Part shown: positions 1 through 8,464 of the stretch, in pieces
How the letters are laid out: the number at the start of each line of letters is the position of its first letter
Position numbering within the stretch: the first letter of the stretch is position 1
Assembly: GCF_003315615.1 (NCBI RefSeq)
Contig: NZ_PDCH01000006.1
Location: forward strand, 40,934 to 104,933
Source of the DNA: Bifidobacterium xylocopae
GTDB lineage: Bacteria; Actinomycetota; Actinomycetes; Actinomycetales; Bifidobacteriaceae
Length of the DNA: 64,000 bases
Direction: 5' to 3'
Program-made: the position numbers and the translations under genes
The notes under the pieces: model-generated
The model's database searches: none
Seen by the model: only the letters and a program-made list of their open reading frames with translations
What the model was told of the DNA's origin: nothing

Positions 1-1
1 G

Positions 2-841
2 CTCAAGGCCGAGCTGTCCGGCGACCTCCTGATCGTCATGCGGGTCTATTTCGAGAAACCGCGCACCACGGTGGGCTGGAAGGGCCTGATCAACGATCCC
101 GACCTGGACGGCAGCCACAATATCCACAAGGGCCTGCTGCTGGCCCGTCGGATTCTACTGGACGTGCTCGGGGCGGGGCTGCCGGCAGCCACGGAATTCC
201 TGGAACCCACATCGCCACAGTTCATCTCCGACGCGGTCTCCTGGGGTGCCATCGGTGCGCGCAACACCGAGAGCCAGGTGCACAGACAGCTGGCTTCTGG
301 CCTGTCCATGCCGGTCGGGTTCAAGAACGCTACGGACGGCGACGTCGGTGTGGCCATAGATTCCTGCTTCACCGCCGCCCAGGAACACACTTTCTTCGGC
401 ATCAACCACGAGGGCCGGGCTTCGGCCGTGCGTACCCTGGGCAACCCTGACTGCCACTTGGTGTTGCGCGGCTCATCCCATGGCCCCAACTGTGACCCTG
501 CCTCCATTGTCCAGGCGTTGGTGCGCCTGCGCAGGCAGATGTCTGCGGACTCCGCGGCCGCCCATGGACTGGTCATCGATGCCTCCCACGGCAACTCCGG
601 CAAGGACGAAGTGCGTCAAGCCGGTCTGGTCGAGGAATTGGCAGGGCGTATAGCGGCTGGTGAGCAGGGCATCTCCGGGCTGATGATGGAGAGCTTCATC
701 GAGGGGGGCAACCAGCAGCCAGCCCCTCTGGACCAGCTGGTCTATGGCCGTTCGATTACTGATCGTTGCATCTCATGGCCTCGTACGGAGACGCTGTTGC
801 GTCTGCTGGCACAGGCCGTCGACCACCGTCGCTCACGCTGA
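2..841 (+). CDS. 3-deoxy-7-phosphoheptulonate (DAHP) synthase, class I, 5'-truncated by window edge
   Basis: This is the C-terminal part of a DAHP synthase, which condenses phosphoenolpyruvate and erythrose 4-phosphate in the first step of aromatic amino acid synthesis. The reading frame is open from base 2, so the true start lies outside the window. Visible family motifs are MRVYFEKPRTTVGWKGL, a GARNTESQVHR segment, VGFKNATDGD, VLRGSSHGPNCD, a DASHGNSGKD segment, and the terminal MMESFIEGGNQ stretch. These match the AroF/AroG/AroH type of class I enzyme. The paralogue and its feedback specificity cannot be decided because the N-terminal regulatory part is missing. The next gene starts 119 bases downstream. 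Confidence 0.93.
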   Translation, partial: LKAELSGDLLIVMRVYFEKPRTTVGWKGLINDPDLDGSHNIHKGLLLARRILLDVLGAGLPAATEFLEPTSPQFISDAVSWGAIGARNTESQVHRQLASGLSMPVGFKNATDGDVGVAIDSCFTAAQEHTFFGINHEGRASAVRTLGNPDCHLVLRGSSHGPNCDPASIVQALVRLRRQMSADSAAAHGLVIDASHGNSGKDEVRQAGLVEELAGRIAAGEQGISGLMMESFIEGGNQQPAPLDQLVYGRSITDRCISWPRTETLLRLLAQAVDHRRSR

Positions 842-960
842 GCGGTGCGTCCGGAGCATGCCTGAGCCTAGGATGGGCGTACAAGTGCCGGTGTCGTCGG
901 CTGTGCCCGTCGCGGCACCGCGCCCGTCCAAGCCCAAGCAAACAGTCAGGAGCAGCAGTG

Positions 961-1701
961 ATGGAGAACGCAAGCCAGGCCGGTGCCACAAATGGCAGCC
1001 GGGATCTCGTGGCGGTGATCGGCGCGATGGATGAGGAAGTGGCATTGGTCGCCCAGGGCTTGGAGGGGGCGGTCCACGATTCGGCCTCCCGTTCCGCCGG
1101 ACTGGACGTAGTGCGCGGCTTCCTGCCCAAGGCCAACGGAGACAGGGTGGAGCTGGTCGCTACGGTGGGTGGCATGGGGACAGTCAACATCGCGGCCTCG
1201 GTCCAGTACCTCATCGACGCCTACCACCCCAAGGCCCTGATCTTTTCCGGTATTGCAGGCAACCTGAACACCGATCTGCACATCAACGATGTTGTTCTGG
1301 GGGGCACGCTATGCTACCTGGATTCCGACATGCGCATGATCGCCCAGTTCGCACCCAAGACCGAGGTCTTCCACTCGGACGCGCGCTTGCTTGACCTGGC
1401 GGACCAGGCCTTGGACGGCATGGGTGTCAAGCACATAACCGGTACCATCGCGACCGGCAACACCTTTGTGGACACCCCCGAGCAGACCGCCCGGGTCAAG
1501 GCCCAGACCGGTGCCGATGCGGTGGAGATGGAGGGCGCGGCGGTCTGTCATGTGGCAGCCCGCAACGGTGTGCCCGCGCTGGTCATCCGCGCCCTGAGCG
1601 ACAATGCCGACACGGATTATGAGGTTTTCAAGGAATTCGACGTCTCGGAATATGCCGACACCGCCGCGAAGCTGGTCCTGTCCATCGCCGCCTCGGTCTG
1701 A
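961..1701 (+). CDS. 5'-methylthioadenosine / S-adenosylhomocysteine nucleosidase
   Basis: A 246-residue MTA/SAH nucleosidase of the Pfs/MtnN family. It cleaves adenine from methylthioadenosine and S-adenosylhomocysteine in methionine salvage and, where LuxS is present, in AI-2 formation. Visible family signatures are AVIGAMDEEV at the N-terminus, VGGMGTVNIAAS, FSGIAGNLN, GTIATGNTFVD, the VEMEGAAV substrate-binding segment and ALSDNAD with the catalytic Asp. The ATG at 961 is chosen because AGGAG lies about 8 bases upstream and the motif AVIGAMDEE follows about 16 residues in. The frame stays open further upstream, but that part has no family similarity. The gene probably stands alone, since the L10 leader and its promoter follow. 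Confidence 0.92.
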   Translation: MENASQAGATNGSRDLVAVIGAMDEEVALVAQGLEGAVHDSASRSAGLDVVRGFLPKANGDRVELVATVGGMGTVNIAASVQYLIDAYHPKALIFSGIAGNLNTDLHINDVVLGGTLCYLDSDMRMIAQFAPKTEVFHSDARLLDLADQALDGMGVKHITGTIATGNTFVDTPEQTARVKAQTGADAVEMEGAAVCHVAARNGVPALVIRALSDNADTDYEVFKEFDVSEYADTAAKLVLSIAASV

Positions 1702-1752
1702 GTGAGGAGTGGGTGCAGGGGCCGATTCTGATAGTGGGGTCGGCCCAGGGTG

Positions 1753-1758
1753 TATACT
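1753..1758 (+). promoter_or_regulatory. Putative -10 hexamer (TATACT) of the rplJ-rplL operon
   Basis: TATACT sits just upstream of the structured leader of rplJ and would start transcription near 1765. No good -35 hexamer is visible at 17 bases. The call rests on the -10 match and its position before the L10 leader. Confidence 0.45.
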
Positions 1759-1764
1759 GAGCTC

Positions 1765-1971
1765 TTGTACACCAAAGACTGCTGGTTGAAGGCCGAAAGG
1801 CCTTCCGAAGTACGGCTCGCCGAGCCAGCACAGGTCGGGATAGGCAGTGGGCATGCCCGCTGCTGTCGGAATCGCAAGATTTCATATGCTCTGCCTGTGC
1901 GCAGGGCTTTTTTATTGCCTGCAGGCAAGGCCTTCCATACCGGTCCAGGAGTCGACTTAGGAAGGAACGCC
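1765..1971 (+). ncRNA. Ribosomal protein L10 leader (autoregulatory mRNA structure)
   Basis: About 200 bases of non-coding, hairpin-rich sequence lie between the putative promoter and rplJ. The segment includes a GGCCGAAAGGCC hairpin near 1790 and paired GC-rich blocks further on. A short hairpin around 1893-1907 is followed by a T6 run at 1908-1913, resembling an intrinsic attenuator. Leaders bound by the L10(L12)4 complex at this position are established for Firmicutes and Actinobacteria. A covariance-model match was not run. The boundaries are approximate. Confidence 0.7.
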
Positions 1972-2493
1972 ATGAGAAGGCCCGAAAAGGAACAGGTGGT
2001 CGCCGAGTTCACGGACAAGTTCCGTGCGGCGGACGCGATCATCCTCACCGAGTACCGCGGGCTGACTGTTCCGCAGTTCTCAGAGCTGCGTGACAAGCTG
2101 GGCCGCGATACTTCCTATGCTGTCTCGAAGAACACGCTGGCTCGCATCGCGGCGAAGGAGGCGGGGATTGAGGGTCTGGACGACCTCATCGCCGGCCCCT
2201 GCGCCATCACCTTCGTCAAGGGTGACTATGTCGAAGCGGCCAAGACCCTGCGTGACTTCGCTGCGGACAATAAGCAGCTGGTCGTCAAGGGCGGTTACAT
2301 CGATGGAGCCGTCGTCGACGCCGAGGAGATGAAGAAGATCGCGAGTCTGGAGTCCCGCGAGGTTCTGCTCTCCAAGATGGCTGGCGCCCTCAAGGGCACC
2401 ATGTCCAAGGCTGCGTACGCCTTCGTCGCCCTGCCCACCAAGGCCGTGCGCACGATCGACGCCCTGCGCGAGAAGCAGGAGAAGGCGGCCTGA
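1972..2493 (+). CDS. rplJ: 50S ribosomal protein L10
   Basis: A 173-residue L10, the base of the ribosomal stalk that carries L7/L12 dimers and recruits translational GTPases. The N-terminus MRRPEKEQVVAEF, the segment AIILTEYRGLTVPQF and KNTLARIAAKEAG are typical of L10. The C-terminal helix (PTKAVRTIDALREKQEKAA) is the L12-binding region. The start is the ATG after GGAAGGAA at about 1961-1968; the open frame upstream is leader sequence. It is co-transcribed with rplL 108 bases downstream and is expected to be controlled by the leader. Confidence 0.97.
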   Translation: MRRPEKEQVVAEFTDKFRAADAIILTEYRGLTVPQFSELRDKLGRDTSYAVSKNTLARIAAKEAGIEGLDDLIAGPCAITFVKGDYVEAAKTLRDFAADNKQLVVKGGYIDGAVVDAEEMKKIASLESREVLLSKMAGALKGTMSKAAYAFVALPTKAVRTIDALREKQEKAA

Positions 2494-2601
2494 GGTCTCG
2501 GCCTCAAGCCACGTTCTTGCCGCATAGGATACAAGTAGTAGTGAAAAGATGTACGGCGGCGGGTCGCCTGACCCGGTTGCCATGATTGAAAGGAAGCCAT
2601 T

Positions 2602-2982
2602 ATGGCTAAGCTCTCTGCTGACGAGCTCCTTGACGCGTTCAAGGAAATGACCCTGGTTGAGCTCTCCGACTTCGTCAAGAAGTTCGAGGATGAGTTCGAC
2701 GTCGAAGCCGCTGCCCCCGTGGCTGCTGCAGCTGCCGCCCCCGGTGCCGCCGCTCCGGCCGCCGAGGAGCAGACCGAGTTCGACGTGGTCCTCTCCGCCG
2801 TCGGCGACAAGAAGATCCAGGTCATCAAGGCCGTCCGTGCGATCACCAAGCTGGGTCTGGCCGAGGCCAAGAGCCTGGTCGATGGCGCCCCCAAGCCCGT
2901 CCTGGAAGGTGCTTCCAAGGAGGACGCCGAGTCCGCCAAGTCCCAGCTGGAAGAGGCCGGTGCGACCGTCGAGCTCAAGTAG
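2602..2982 (+). CDS. rplL: 50S ribosomal protein L7/L12
   Basis: A 126-residue L7/L12. The N-terminal dimerisation and L10-binding helices ([18 protein letters not shown]) lead to an Ala/Pro-rich hinge around residues 36-55. The globular C-terminal domain contains [20 protein letters not shown] and ends in [10 protein letters not shown]. It forms the mobile stalk that contacts EF-Tu, EF-G, IF2 and release factors. AAGGA lies just before the ATG. An inverted repeat follows the stop. Confidence 0.98.
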   Translation: MAKLSADELLDAFKEMTLVELSDFVKKFEDEFDVEAAAPVAAAAAAPGAAAPAAEEQTEFDVVLSAVGDKKIQVIKAVRAITKLGLAEAKSLVDGAPKPVLEGASKEDAESAKSQLEEAGATVELK

Positions 2983-3015
2983 CTCAAGCTTCAGCTCCTT
3001 TGGGAGCGACTTGCA

Positions 3016-3051
3016 GGAACCCCGCTACCGGCTTGTCCGGCGCGGGGTTCC
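3016..3051 (+). terminator. Hairpin after rplL
   Basis: GGAACCCCGC at 3016-3025 pairs with GCGGGGTTCC at 3042-3051, a perfect 10-bp stem. No clear T-run follows, so it may be a partial terminator or an mRNA 3' stabiliser. Confidence 0.6.
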
Positions 3052-3209
3052 GCGCTATATGGACATACAGGGGAGCGGCGTCTGAGTGTGGGGTTACGGG
3101 TGGATTCGGATGTAGGCGCTCCGAATTTCAAGGATTCATGGCACAATAGCAGGTAGTGTTGTAGATACGCATGCGTATTTTGTCTTGGGAGAACGGGAGG
3201 TCGAGCACG

Positions 3210-4403
3210 GTGAGCGATGGTCAACGGCCGACACGGCAATGGGTGGTCACTATCAATGGCGTGGAGAAAATCCGCCTGAGCCCGGGACAGAGCATTGAAA
3301 TCGGGCGCAAGCCTCTGCGCCCCCTGCCCGACGACGGCATGATTCGTCTGGAAGTGCAGGACCAGACCAAGTCCATGTCCAAGCGGCATGCTTCTTTCAT
3401 CGTCGACAAGAGCGGACGGGCACGCCTGCGTGACCTGGGTTCCACCAACGGATCCTATGTCGTCCAGGATGATGGCGATCTGATCAGGATTCCGGAAGAC
3501 ACTGATTACGCCCTCCAGCACTCGGCCGAACGCTTCCAGTTCGGCGACGTGCTGGTCGATTTCGCCCTGGCAGTGCGCCCGGCTGATAACGCCGGTGATG
3601 ACGGGCAGAAGCAGTCCGATCCGGTGCCCGACCTGTTCTCGTACGCCCAGGCAGATGACCAGCGTGAGACCGTCCCGGATGAGTCCAACATGTCGGTCGA
3701 TGACATTCTCGACATGCGCGCCGGCGAGCCGACTGGCGTCTTCCATGCTGAAGGCGTGCGCTCGCGTATCGATGCCCTCCATGACCAAGTGGTCAACCAA
3801 CGCCAGCGGCAGGCAGAGCAAGCCGACCCCACCAGGCGGCCCAAGGACACTCAGAACCAGTCGGCCGATCAGGATGAACAGCCTCGGTCCGGGGACGAAT
3901 CTCGCAATCGGTCCGATTCCGAACCCGAGCCTCAGTACATCGACGCTTCCGGGGATTCCCGGAAGGAGTCGGACGATCAGGATGCAGCGGGCAGCCAGCT
4001 CCAATTCCAGCCGCTCGGAGCAGCACAGCTGGAGCAGGAGGGGCGGCAGGCCCAGACGGCGGCAGAGGCGCGTCCCGCTGCCGACGATGACCAGCACCGG
4101 ACCTATAAGCCCGCCTTCGAGCCCGGGTCGGTCTTCGAGAAGGTCTCCAAGGGCGATTTCGCCCAGGACGAGCAGGTTGTCGAGGTGGATGGGATGACCA
4201 GCGACGACGCCAAGAACTCAACTGACTTCTCGCTCCAGTTCGAGATGGCAAAGCACACCCAGCTCCTGCCTTTCCTGGCCATGAATCCCTCACTGTATGA
4301 CGACCTGTACGCCTGGCTCTCGGCTCAGGGTGACGAGGATATCGACGCGGCGCTTGACAAGAATGAAGGATACCGCGAGTATCTTGCAGCAGCTCAGGAG
4401 TGA
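3210..4403 (+). CDS. FHA-domain protein with C-terminal leucine-rich-variant-like segment
   Basis: A 397-residue protein with an N-terminal forkhead-associated (FHA) domain, roughly residues 15-115. It shows the phosphothreonine-binding signature: IGRK, then SKRHASF, then LRDLGSTNGSYV. The middle (about 140-340) is acidic, Gln/Asp/Arg-rich and probably disordered, with one conserved-looking island around SNMSVDDILDMRAGEPTGVF. The last 60 residues (LPFLAMNPSLYDDLYAWLS onwards) resemble the helical leucine-rich-variant (LRV) module. GTG 3210 is chosen because GGGAGG lies 9 bases upstream; an ATG at 3171 in the same frame would add 13 residues and has no ribosome site. The gene ends 6 bases before the next one, so the two are probably translated together. 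The FHA domain implies control by a Ser/Thr kinase; the target is unknown. Confidence 0.85.
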   Translation: MSDGQRPTRQWVVTINGVEKIRLSPGQSIEIGRKPLRPLPDDGMIRLEVQDQTKSMSKRHASFIVDKSGRARLRDLGSTNGSYVVQDDGDLIRIPEDTDYALQHSAERFQFGDVLVDFALAVRPADNAGDDGQKQSDPVPDLFSYAQADDQRETVPDESNMSVDDILDMRAGEPTGVFHAEGVRSRIDALHDQVVNQRQRQAEQADPTRRPKDTQNQSADQDEQPRSGDESRNRSDSEPEPQYIDASGDSRKESDDQDAAGSQLQFQPLGAAQLEQEGRQAQTAAEARPAADDDQHRTYKPAFEPGSVFEKVSKGDFAQDEQVVEVDGMTSDDAKNSTDFSLQFEMAKHTQLLPFLAMNPSLYDDLYAWLSAQGDEDIDAALDKNEGYREYLAAAQE

Positions 4404-4409
4404 GGCGGG

Positions 4410-7400
4410 ATGAGCGAACGATCATCTGATTCAGGCGATGTGAGTCTGCGCGACCAGCGCATTGCCGCCTCGCCCGGCCAGGCCGGGGCCGCCGATGTCC
4501 CGGCCGAACACGGCCAGGATGTTCCGACTCCATCGACCGAAGCCGATGCCGAAGACAGCCAGGATGAGCCGGCGGCCTTGGACCCGCTGGAGCGGATCCG
4601 CGGATGGCGGCAGGCCTACCAGAGCAATTCAGGCCTGACTCCATTGGAGGATATGGGCCAGTTGTCCGCCCAGTTGGACCTGACCCACGCCCACCCCTCG
4701 GGCATAGCGCAACTCTTCGCTTCCGGCCAGGTGCATCTGGATGCCCTGTTCCGTGACAACGCCATGCTCAGGGCCGCACACCGTCGGCTTGAGCGTGTGT
4801 TGGATGACCTTCAGACCAAGGAACGACAGAGCGGTTCGGCCCAGCTGTCGCTGGTCGTCGGTGTGGCGGGATGGCAGGGCACGAGCATGCCCGTACTGCT
4901 GTATCCGGTTCAAGTGGATCTCAGCCAGGGCAGTGGCGGCAAGGCACTGATTACGATCACGGGTCGGTCCCAGCTGAACTCATCCTTCGTTTCGGTCCTG
5001 CGTTCCCGCGGCATCGAGCTAGATGCCGCGCCGCTTTCCGACGCCACCCGCCACCAGGGCGGTTCAGTGGAAAACTCTTCGCTCTTCAAAACCATCGCCT
5101 CCCAGGTTTCTCCGCATATCAGCGATTTCTCAATCGACCAGCGTGTGGTCCTGGGCTGCTTCATAGAGCCCTCCGCCCTGATTCTGGGTGAGAGCCAGGA
5201 CCTGATCGACCGGATGGAGGCAGGCCCGACCGGCAACGTCCTTCTGGATGCGCTGGCGGGTGATGAGGAGGCACTGGACCAGATTCAAGGCGATCCGCTT
5301 CCCCAGTACAGTCCTTTCGACGCCGATCCGCATGCCGAATTCGAGGTCGGTGATGTAGACAATACAGTGCGTTATGCCGCTGGGCTGGTTTCCAGCGGGC
5401 ACTCGGTCCTTCTGGATGAGGCTTCCGGGCGCAATGGTGTCTCCAGCAGCGCGGCCATCGCCTCCCGCTGCGTCATGAACGGTCGGACCGTGCTCTACGT
5501 GCCATGTGTGGTCGAGCAGAAGCGCCGGTTCGAACGGTACATGCAGGCATACCGTATGGGTGACCTGGTCCTGGACATCAAATCCGTTCAAGCCAAGGAC
5601 GCGGTGGATGCGCAACTGATAGACGCGGTCTCCTTCAAACCAGGGAAGGCCACGGCACGTTTCGACCAACTGGCCGACGAGCTGGTGGGGGTACGTACCC
5701 GTCTGACCCGCTATCTGGGTGACCTGCATGGAGTCAGCAAAACCTGGGGCGTATCCGCCTACCAGACCATTCAGAACCTGGCCCAGGCGGCCAACCTGCC
5801 GACACATCCGGCCACCCGCGTGCGCCTGAGCGTCCAGACCGCCCGACAGTTGCGGGACGGCATGGAGGAGTGGGGCGACAAGCTCGAACGGGCCGCCGCC
5901 CTGGGCGAGTTCACTGTAGGCCCCCAGGACACCCCCTGGTATGGTGCCGCCATGTACAGCGAGGAAGAGGCTGTATCCGCCTACGAGCGTGTGGTCCGCA
6001 TCCTGGAGAAACTGCTGCCGAACACCCGGGAGCAGGTTGCGTCAACAGTGAAGACCTGTGGTTTTCCCGTACCCAAAACGGCCCAGGAATGGGGCAGGCA
6101 GATTGCCATGCTCAAGAATCTGCGCCGGGTTCTGGATGTCTTCCAGCCCGCTGTATTCGAGCAGGACATCCCGGCCATGATTGAGGCGACCGAACCCAAG
6201 GAGAAGCGTAAGTCATCAGGTGGTTCGATGGGCTTCTGGGAGCGCCGGCGCCTGGTCAAGGAAGCCAAGGGACTCCTACGTGTGGGGGCCCAGGTCGATG
6301 ACCTGCACGAGGCCCTGCTGATTGTATCCCGGCAGGCCAAGCAGTGGCGTACCTTCGTTCCTCACGGTGGTTGGCCGGTTTTGCCCTCCAAGCTGGACAC
6401 CATCCTCGACACCTATGAGGCGCTGATCCGGGATATGACGGCCTTGGACACCATCCTCGCCTCCACTCCCGCCGGCGGGGACCTAGAGACCGCGTCCTTC
6501 GAGAATGTGGAGGAGCGGCTGCGCTCGCTGTTTGACGATCACATGGCGCTGGACACCCTTCCCGAGCGCTGCAATCTGGAGCGCGAATTACAGGCTGCCG
6601 GGCTGACCGAGCTCGTCCAGGACCTGCGTAACAGGCAGGTGCCCCAGGATGCGGTGCGCGGTGAACTCTCCCTGGCTTGGTGGACCACGGTCTTCGATGA
6701 CATCATGCACTCTTCGCGTATCATCTCCAATCAGGATGGGTCCGCCCTGTCCGCGGCCGCAGATCGCTTCAACCAGGTGGATCTGGATCATGTGCTGAGC
6801 GTGGGGCCGATGGTCGGTCAGGAGAGCCAACGACGTCTGGCTGAACTCCTGTTCGCCCACAAGCGAGAGGCCAATCAACTCCATGCGGCTTTGGCGAGCC
6901 GGGATTGGTCCTCGATCAGTGATCTGATCAGGAACTTCCCGACTTTGCTGGCGGCGGCTAAACCGATCATGCTGGCTACGCCTGCCACTCTGGCGGCGCG
7001 CACCGCCCCCGAGCAGATGGCGGACGTGGCCATCATCGACGCTGGCGCCCACATGCCCTCTATCCAGGTGCTGACCATCCTGGCCCGTGCCAGGCAGGTG
7101 GTGATCGTCGCCCACCGGCGGACCATGACTTCGGACGGCCTGGCCCATGTGGCTGACATGCTTGTCCCCGTCGTTTCGAATGGCCATCCTTCGAAGCGGC
7201 CTCCGGAGATCACGGCCTTCCTCCATGACCACGATTATGGCCGTGTGGCTTGCCTGCCCGCTCAGGAGCAGGCCCGGGGCCATGTCACCTACACCCGGGT
7301 ATCAGGCAACGGCGTGCCGGTACTGTCCTCCGGTCTGGTCGAAACAAGCCAGCAGGAGATCAATGCGGTCGTGGGGCTCCTGCGGGAACGGGCCGTCCTG

Positions 7401-8228
7401 GCAGATTCGTTGCCCAACTCCTACATCCTGTCAATCGTGACCCTTTCGGACACCCATCGTCTGCGGCTTGGCGCGGACCTGAAGGCCCTGGCGGCGAAGG
7501 ACCCCGCCTTTGGCCGTTTCCTGCGCCATGTGCGTATCGTGGACATCGACGAGGTATGCGGCACCGCATGCACGGATGCGATTCTGTCGGTGGGCTTCGC
7601 AAAGACCTCCCATGGACGTCTTCTCCAGCAGTTCGGCAAGCTCGAGGGGGAGGGCGGCTCGGGTATGCTTCTGGATGCCCTGGCTTTGGCGCAGCGTAAC
7701 GTCGACATCGTCTGCGCCTTCGGTTCCGAGGACATGGAGGACGATCGGATTCATCAACCAGGTCCGCAGCTGTTGAAGGAGATGCTGGCTTGGGCCGAAG
7801 GGCTTGGAGGGGAGATGGAGCTGCCCGGGGAGTCGGATGAGGTCGGCAATGTGCTCTTCGCTGATCTGGCCCTGCGGTTGCGGCAGCGTGGACTGAGCGT
7901 GGCACTGGATTACGGTTTTGAGGATGGTGCCCGTATTCCCATGGTCGTAGGTCCTGAAGGGGGCCCCTTCAACCTGGCCGTCGTCACGGATGATGCCGAC
8001 TTCATGCACACCCAATCCACCCGTGAACGTCATCGCTTCCGCATGGAGGATCTGGAGCACTTGGGGTGGAAGGCAATGACGGCTTGGAGCGTCGCGGCTT
8101 TCGTCAACCCCGACAAGGAGGCTGACCGTATAGCCGAGTATGTCGGGCAGGCTGCAGGGACCGAACACGTCGAGGCTTCCAACGCGTCCAGCGATGGGGC
8201 TGATCAGCCGGCAGAGGACCAGGAGTGA
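4410..8228 (+). CDS. Degenerate SF1 helicase / Vsr-like nuclease homologue (predicted pseudoenzyme)
   Basis: A 1272-residue intact frame. Its layout matches large SF1 helicases that end in a Vsr-like (DUF559/MTES_1575-type) nuclease domain, but the catalytic motifs are lost. The Walker A position (about 336-347) reads DEASGRNGVSSS instead of a GxGKS loop. Motif II (about 872-880) reads DVAIIDAGA, not IIDEAS. The following motif III region (897-905) reads VVIVAHRRT, lacking GD-x-x-Q. The motif V region is VCGTACTDAILSVGF (1049-1063), and motif VI (1087-1096) is LLDALALAQR without its arginines. The C-terminal domain keeps the fold signature RERHRFRMEDLEHLGW but has ARIPMVV where the catalytic Asp is expected. 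The flanking framework segments (VLYVPCVVEQKRRFERYMQ; SVGFAKTSHGRLLQQFG) align well by eye, which supports true homology. Its function is unknown; a nucleic-acid-binding or scaffold role with the FHA partner is inference. Confidence 0.8.
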   Translation: MSERSSDSGDVSLRDQRIAASPGQAGAADVPAEHGQDVPTPSTEADAEDSQDEPAALDPLERIRGWRQAYQSNSGLTPLEDMGQLSAQLDLTHAHPSGIAQLFASGQVHLDALFRDNAMLRAAHRRLERVLDDLQTKERQSGSAQLSLVVGVAGWQGTSMPVLLYPVQVDLSQGSGGKALITITGRSQLNSSFVSVLRSRGIELDAAPLSDATRHQGGSVENSSLFKTIASQVSPHISDFSIDQRVVLGCFIEPSALILGESQDLIDRMEAGPTGNVLLDALAGDEEALDQIQGDPLPQYSPFDADPHAEFEVGDVDNTVRYAAGLVSSGHSVLLDEASGRNGVSSSAAIASRCVMNGRTVLYVPCVVEQKRRFERYMQAYRMGDLVLDIKSVQAKDAVDAQLIDAVSFKPGKATARFDQLADELVGVRTRLTRYLGDLHGVSKTWGVSAYQTIQNLAQAANLPTHPATRVRLSVQTARQLRDGMEEWGDKLERAAALGEFTVGPQDTPWYGAAMYSEEEAVSAYERVVRILEKLLPNTREQVASTVKTCGFPVPKTAQEWGRQIAMLKNLRRVLDVFQPAVFEQDIPAMIEATEPKEKRKSSGGSMGFWERRRLVKEAKGLLRVGAQVDDLHEALLIVSRQAKQWRTFVPHGGWPVLPSKLDTILDTYEALIRDMTALDTILASTPAGGDLETASFENVEERLRSLFDDHMALDTLPERCNLERELQAAGLTELVQDLRNRQVPQDAVRGELSLAWWTTVFDDIMHSSRIISNQDGSALSAAADRFNQVDLDHVLSVGPMVGQESQRRLAELLFAHKREANQLHAALASRDWSSISDLIRNFPTLLAAAKPIMLATPATLAARTAPEQMADVAIIDAGAHMPSIQVLTILARARQVVIVAHRRTMTSDGLAHVADMLVPVVSNGHPSKRPPEITAFLHDHDYGRVACLPAQEQARGHVTYTRVSGNGVPVLSSGLVETSQQEINAVVGLLRERAVLADSLPNSYILSIVTLSDTHRLRLGADLKALAAKDPAFGRFLRHVRIVDIDEVCGTACTDAILSVGFAKTSHGRLLQQFGKLEGEGGSGMLLDALALAQRNVDIVCAFGSEDMEDDRIHQPGPQLLKEMLAWAEGLGGEMELPGESDEVGNVLFADLALRLRQRGLSVALDYGFEDGARIPMVVGPEGGPFNLAVVTDDADFMHTQSTRERHRFRMEDLEHLGWKAMTAWSVAAFVNPDKEADRIAEYVGQAAGTEHVEASNASSDGADQPAEDQE

Positions 8229-8461
8229 ATACGGACGGTTCCACCGTTGCGCCTGGAGGCGGCCGGTCAGGGCGTCGGCGTATCCACCGCAGGGTGGTGC
8301 GCCAGGGGACGGAGCATTTTGAAGGCGACGGCCTGGGGGAGGCCGGACTGGCTTCGGATGAGGACCAGCGGTCGCAGACCGACAAGCAGTCGGACGACGA
8401 TCGTCGCATACTTGGTGAGCTGCCGCCTCACTGGGGGCTTTTCCCTGCGGAAAAGGGCTGA
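8225..8461 (+). CDS. Small hypothetical protein, third gene of the FHA operon
   Basis: A 78-residue protein whose ATG overlaps the stop of the preceding large gene (ATGA), indicating translational coupling. The N-terminal half is Gly/Arg-rich and basic; the centre is Asp/Gln-rich. It ends in ILGELPPHWGLFPAEKG, a hydrophobic, proline-containing tail that could be a docking peptide. No signal peptide or membrane segment is visible and I do not recognise a family. The stop is 3 bases from the stop of the convergent mscL. Confidence 0.7.
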   Translation: MNTDGSTVAPGGGRSGRRRIHRRVVRQGTEHFEGDGLGEAGLASDEDQRSQTDKQSDDDRRILGELPPHWGLFPAEKG

Positions 8462-8464
8462 ACC

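Noticed and set aside
4410..8228. Annotation as an active DNA helicase
   Set aside because: The overall architecture fits, but Walker A and B and the motif V/VI residues are absent, so an active ATPase is not supported.
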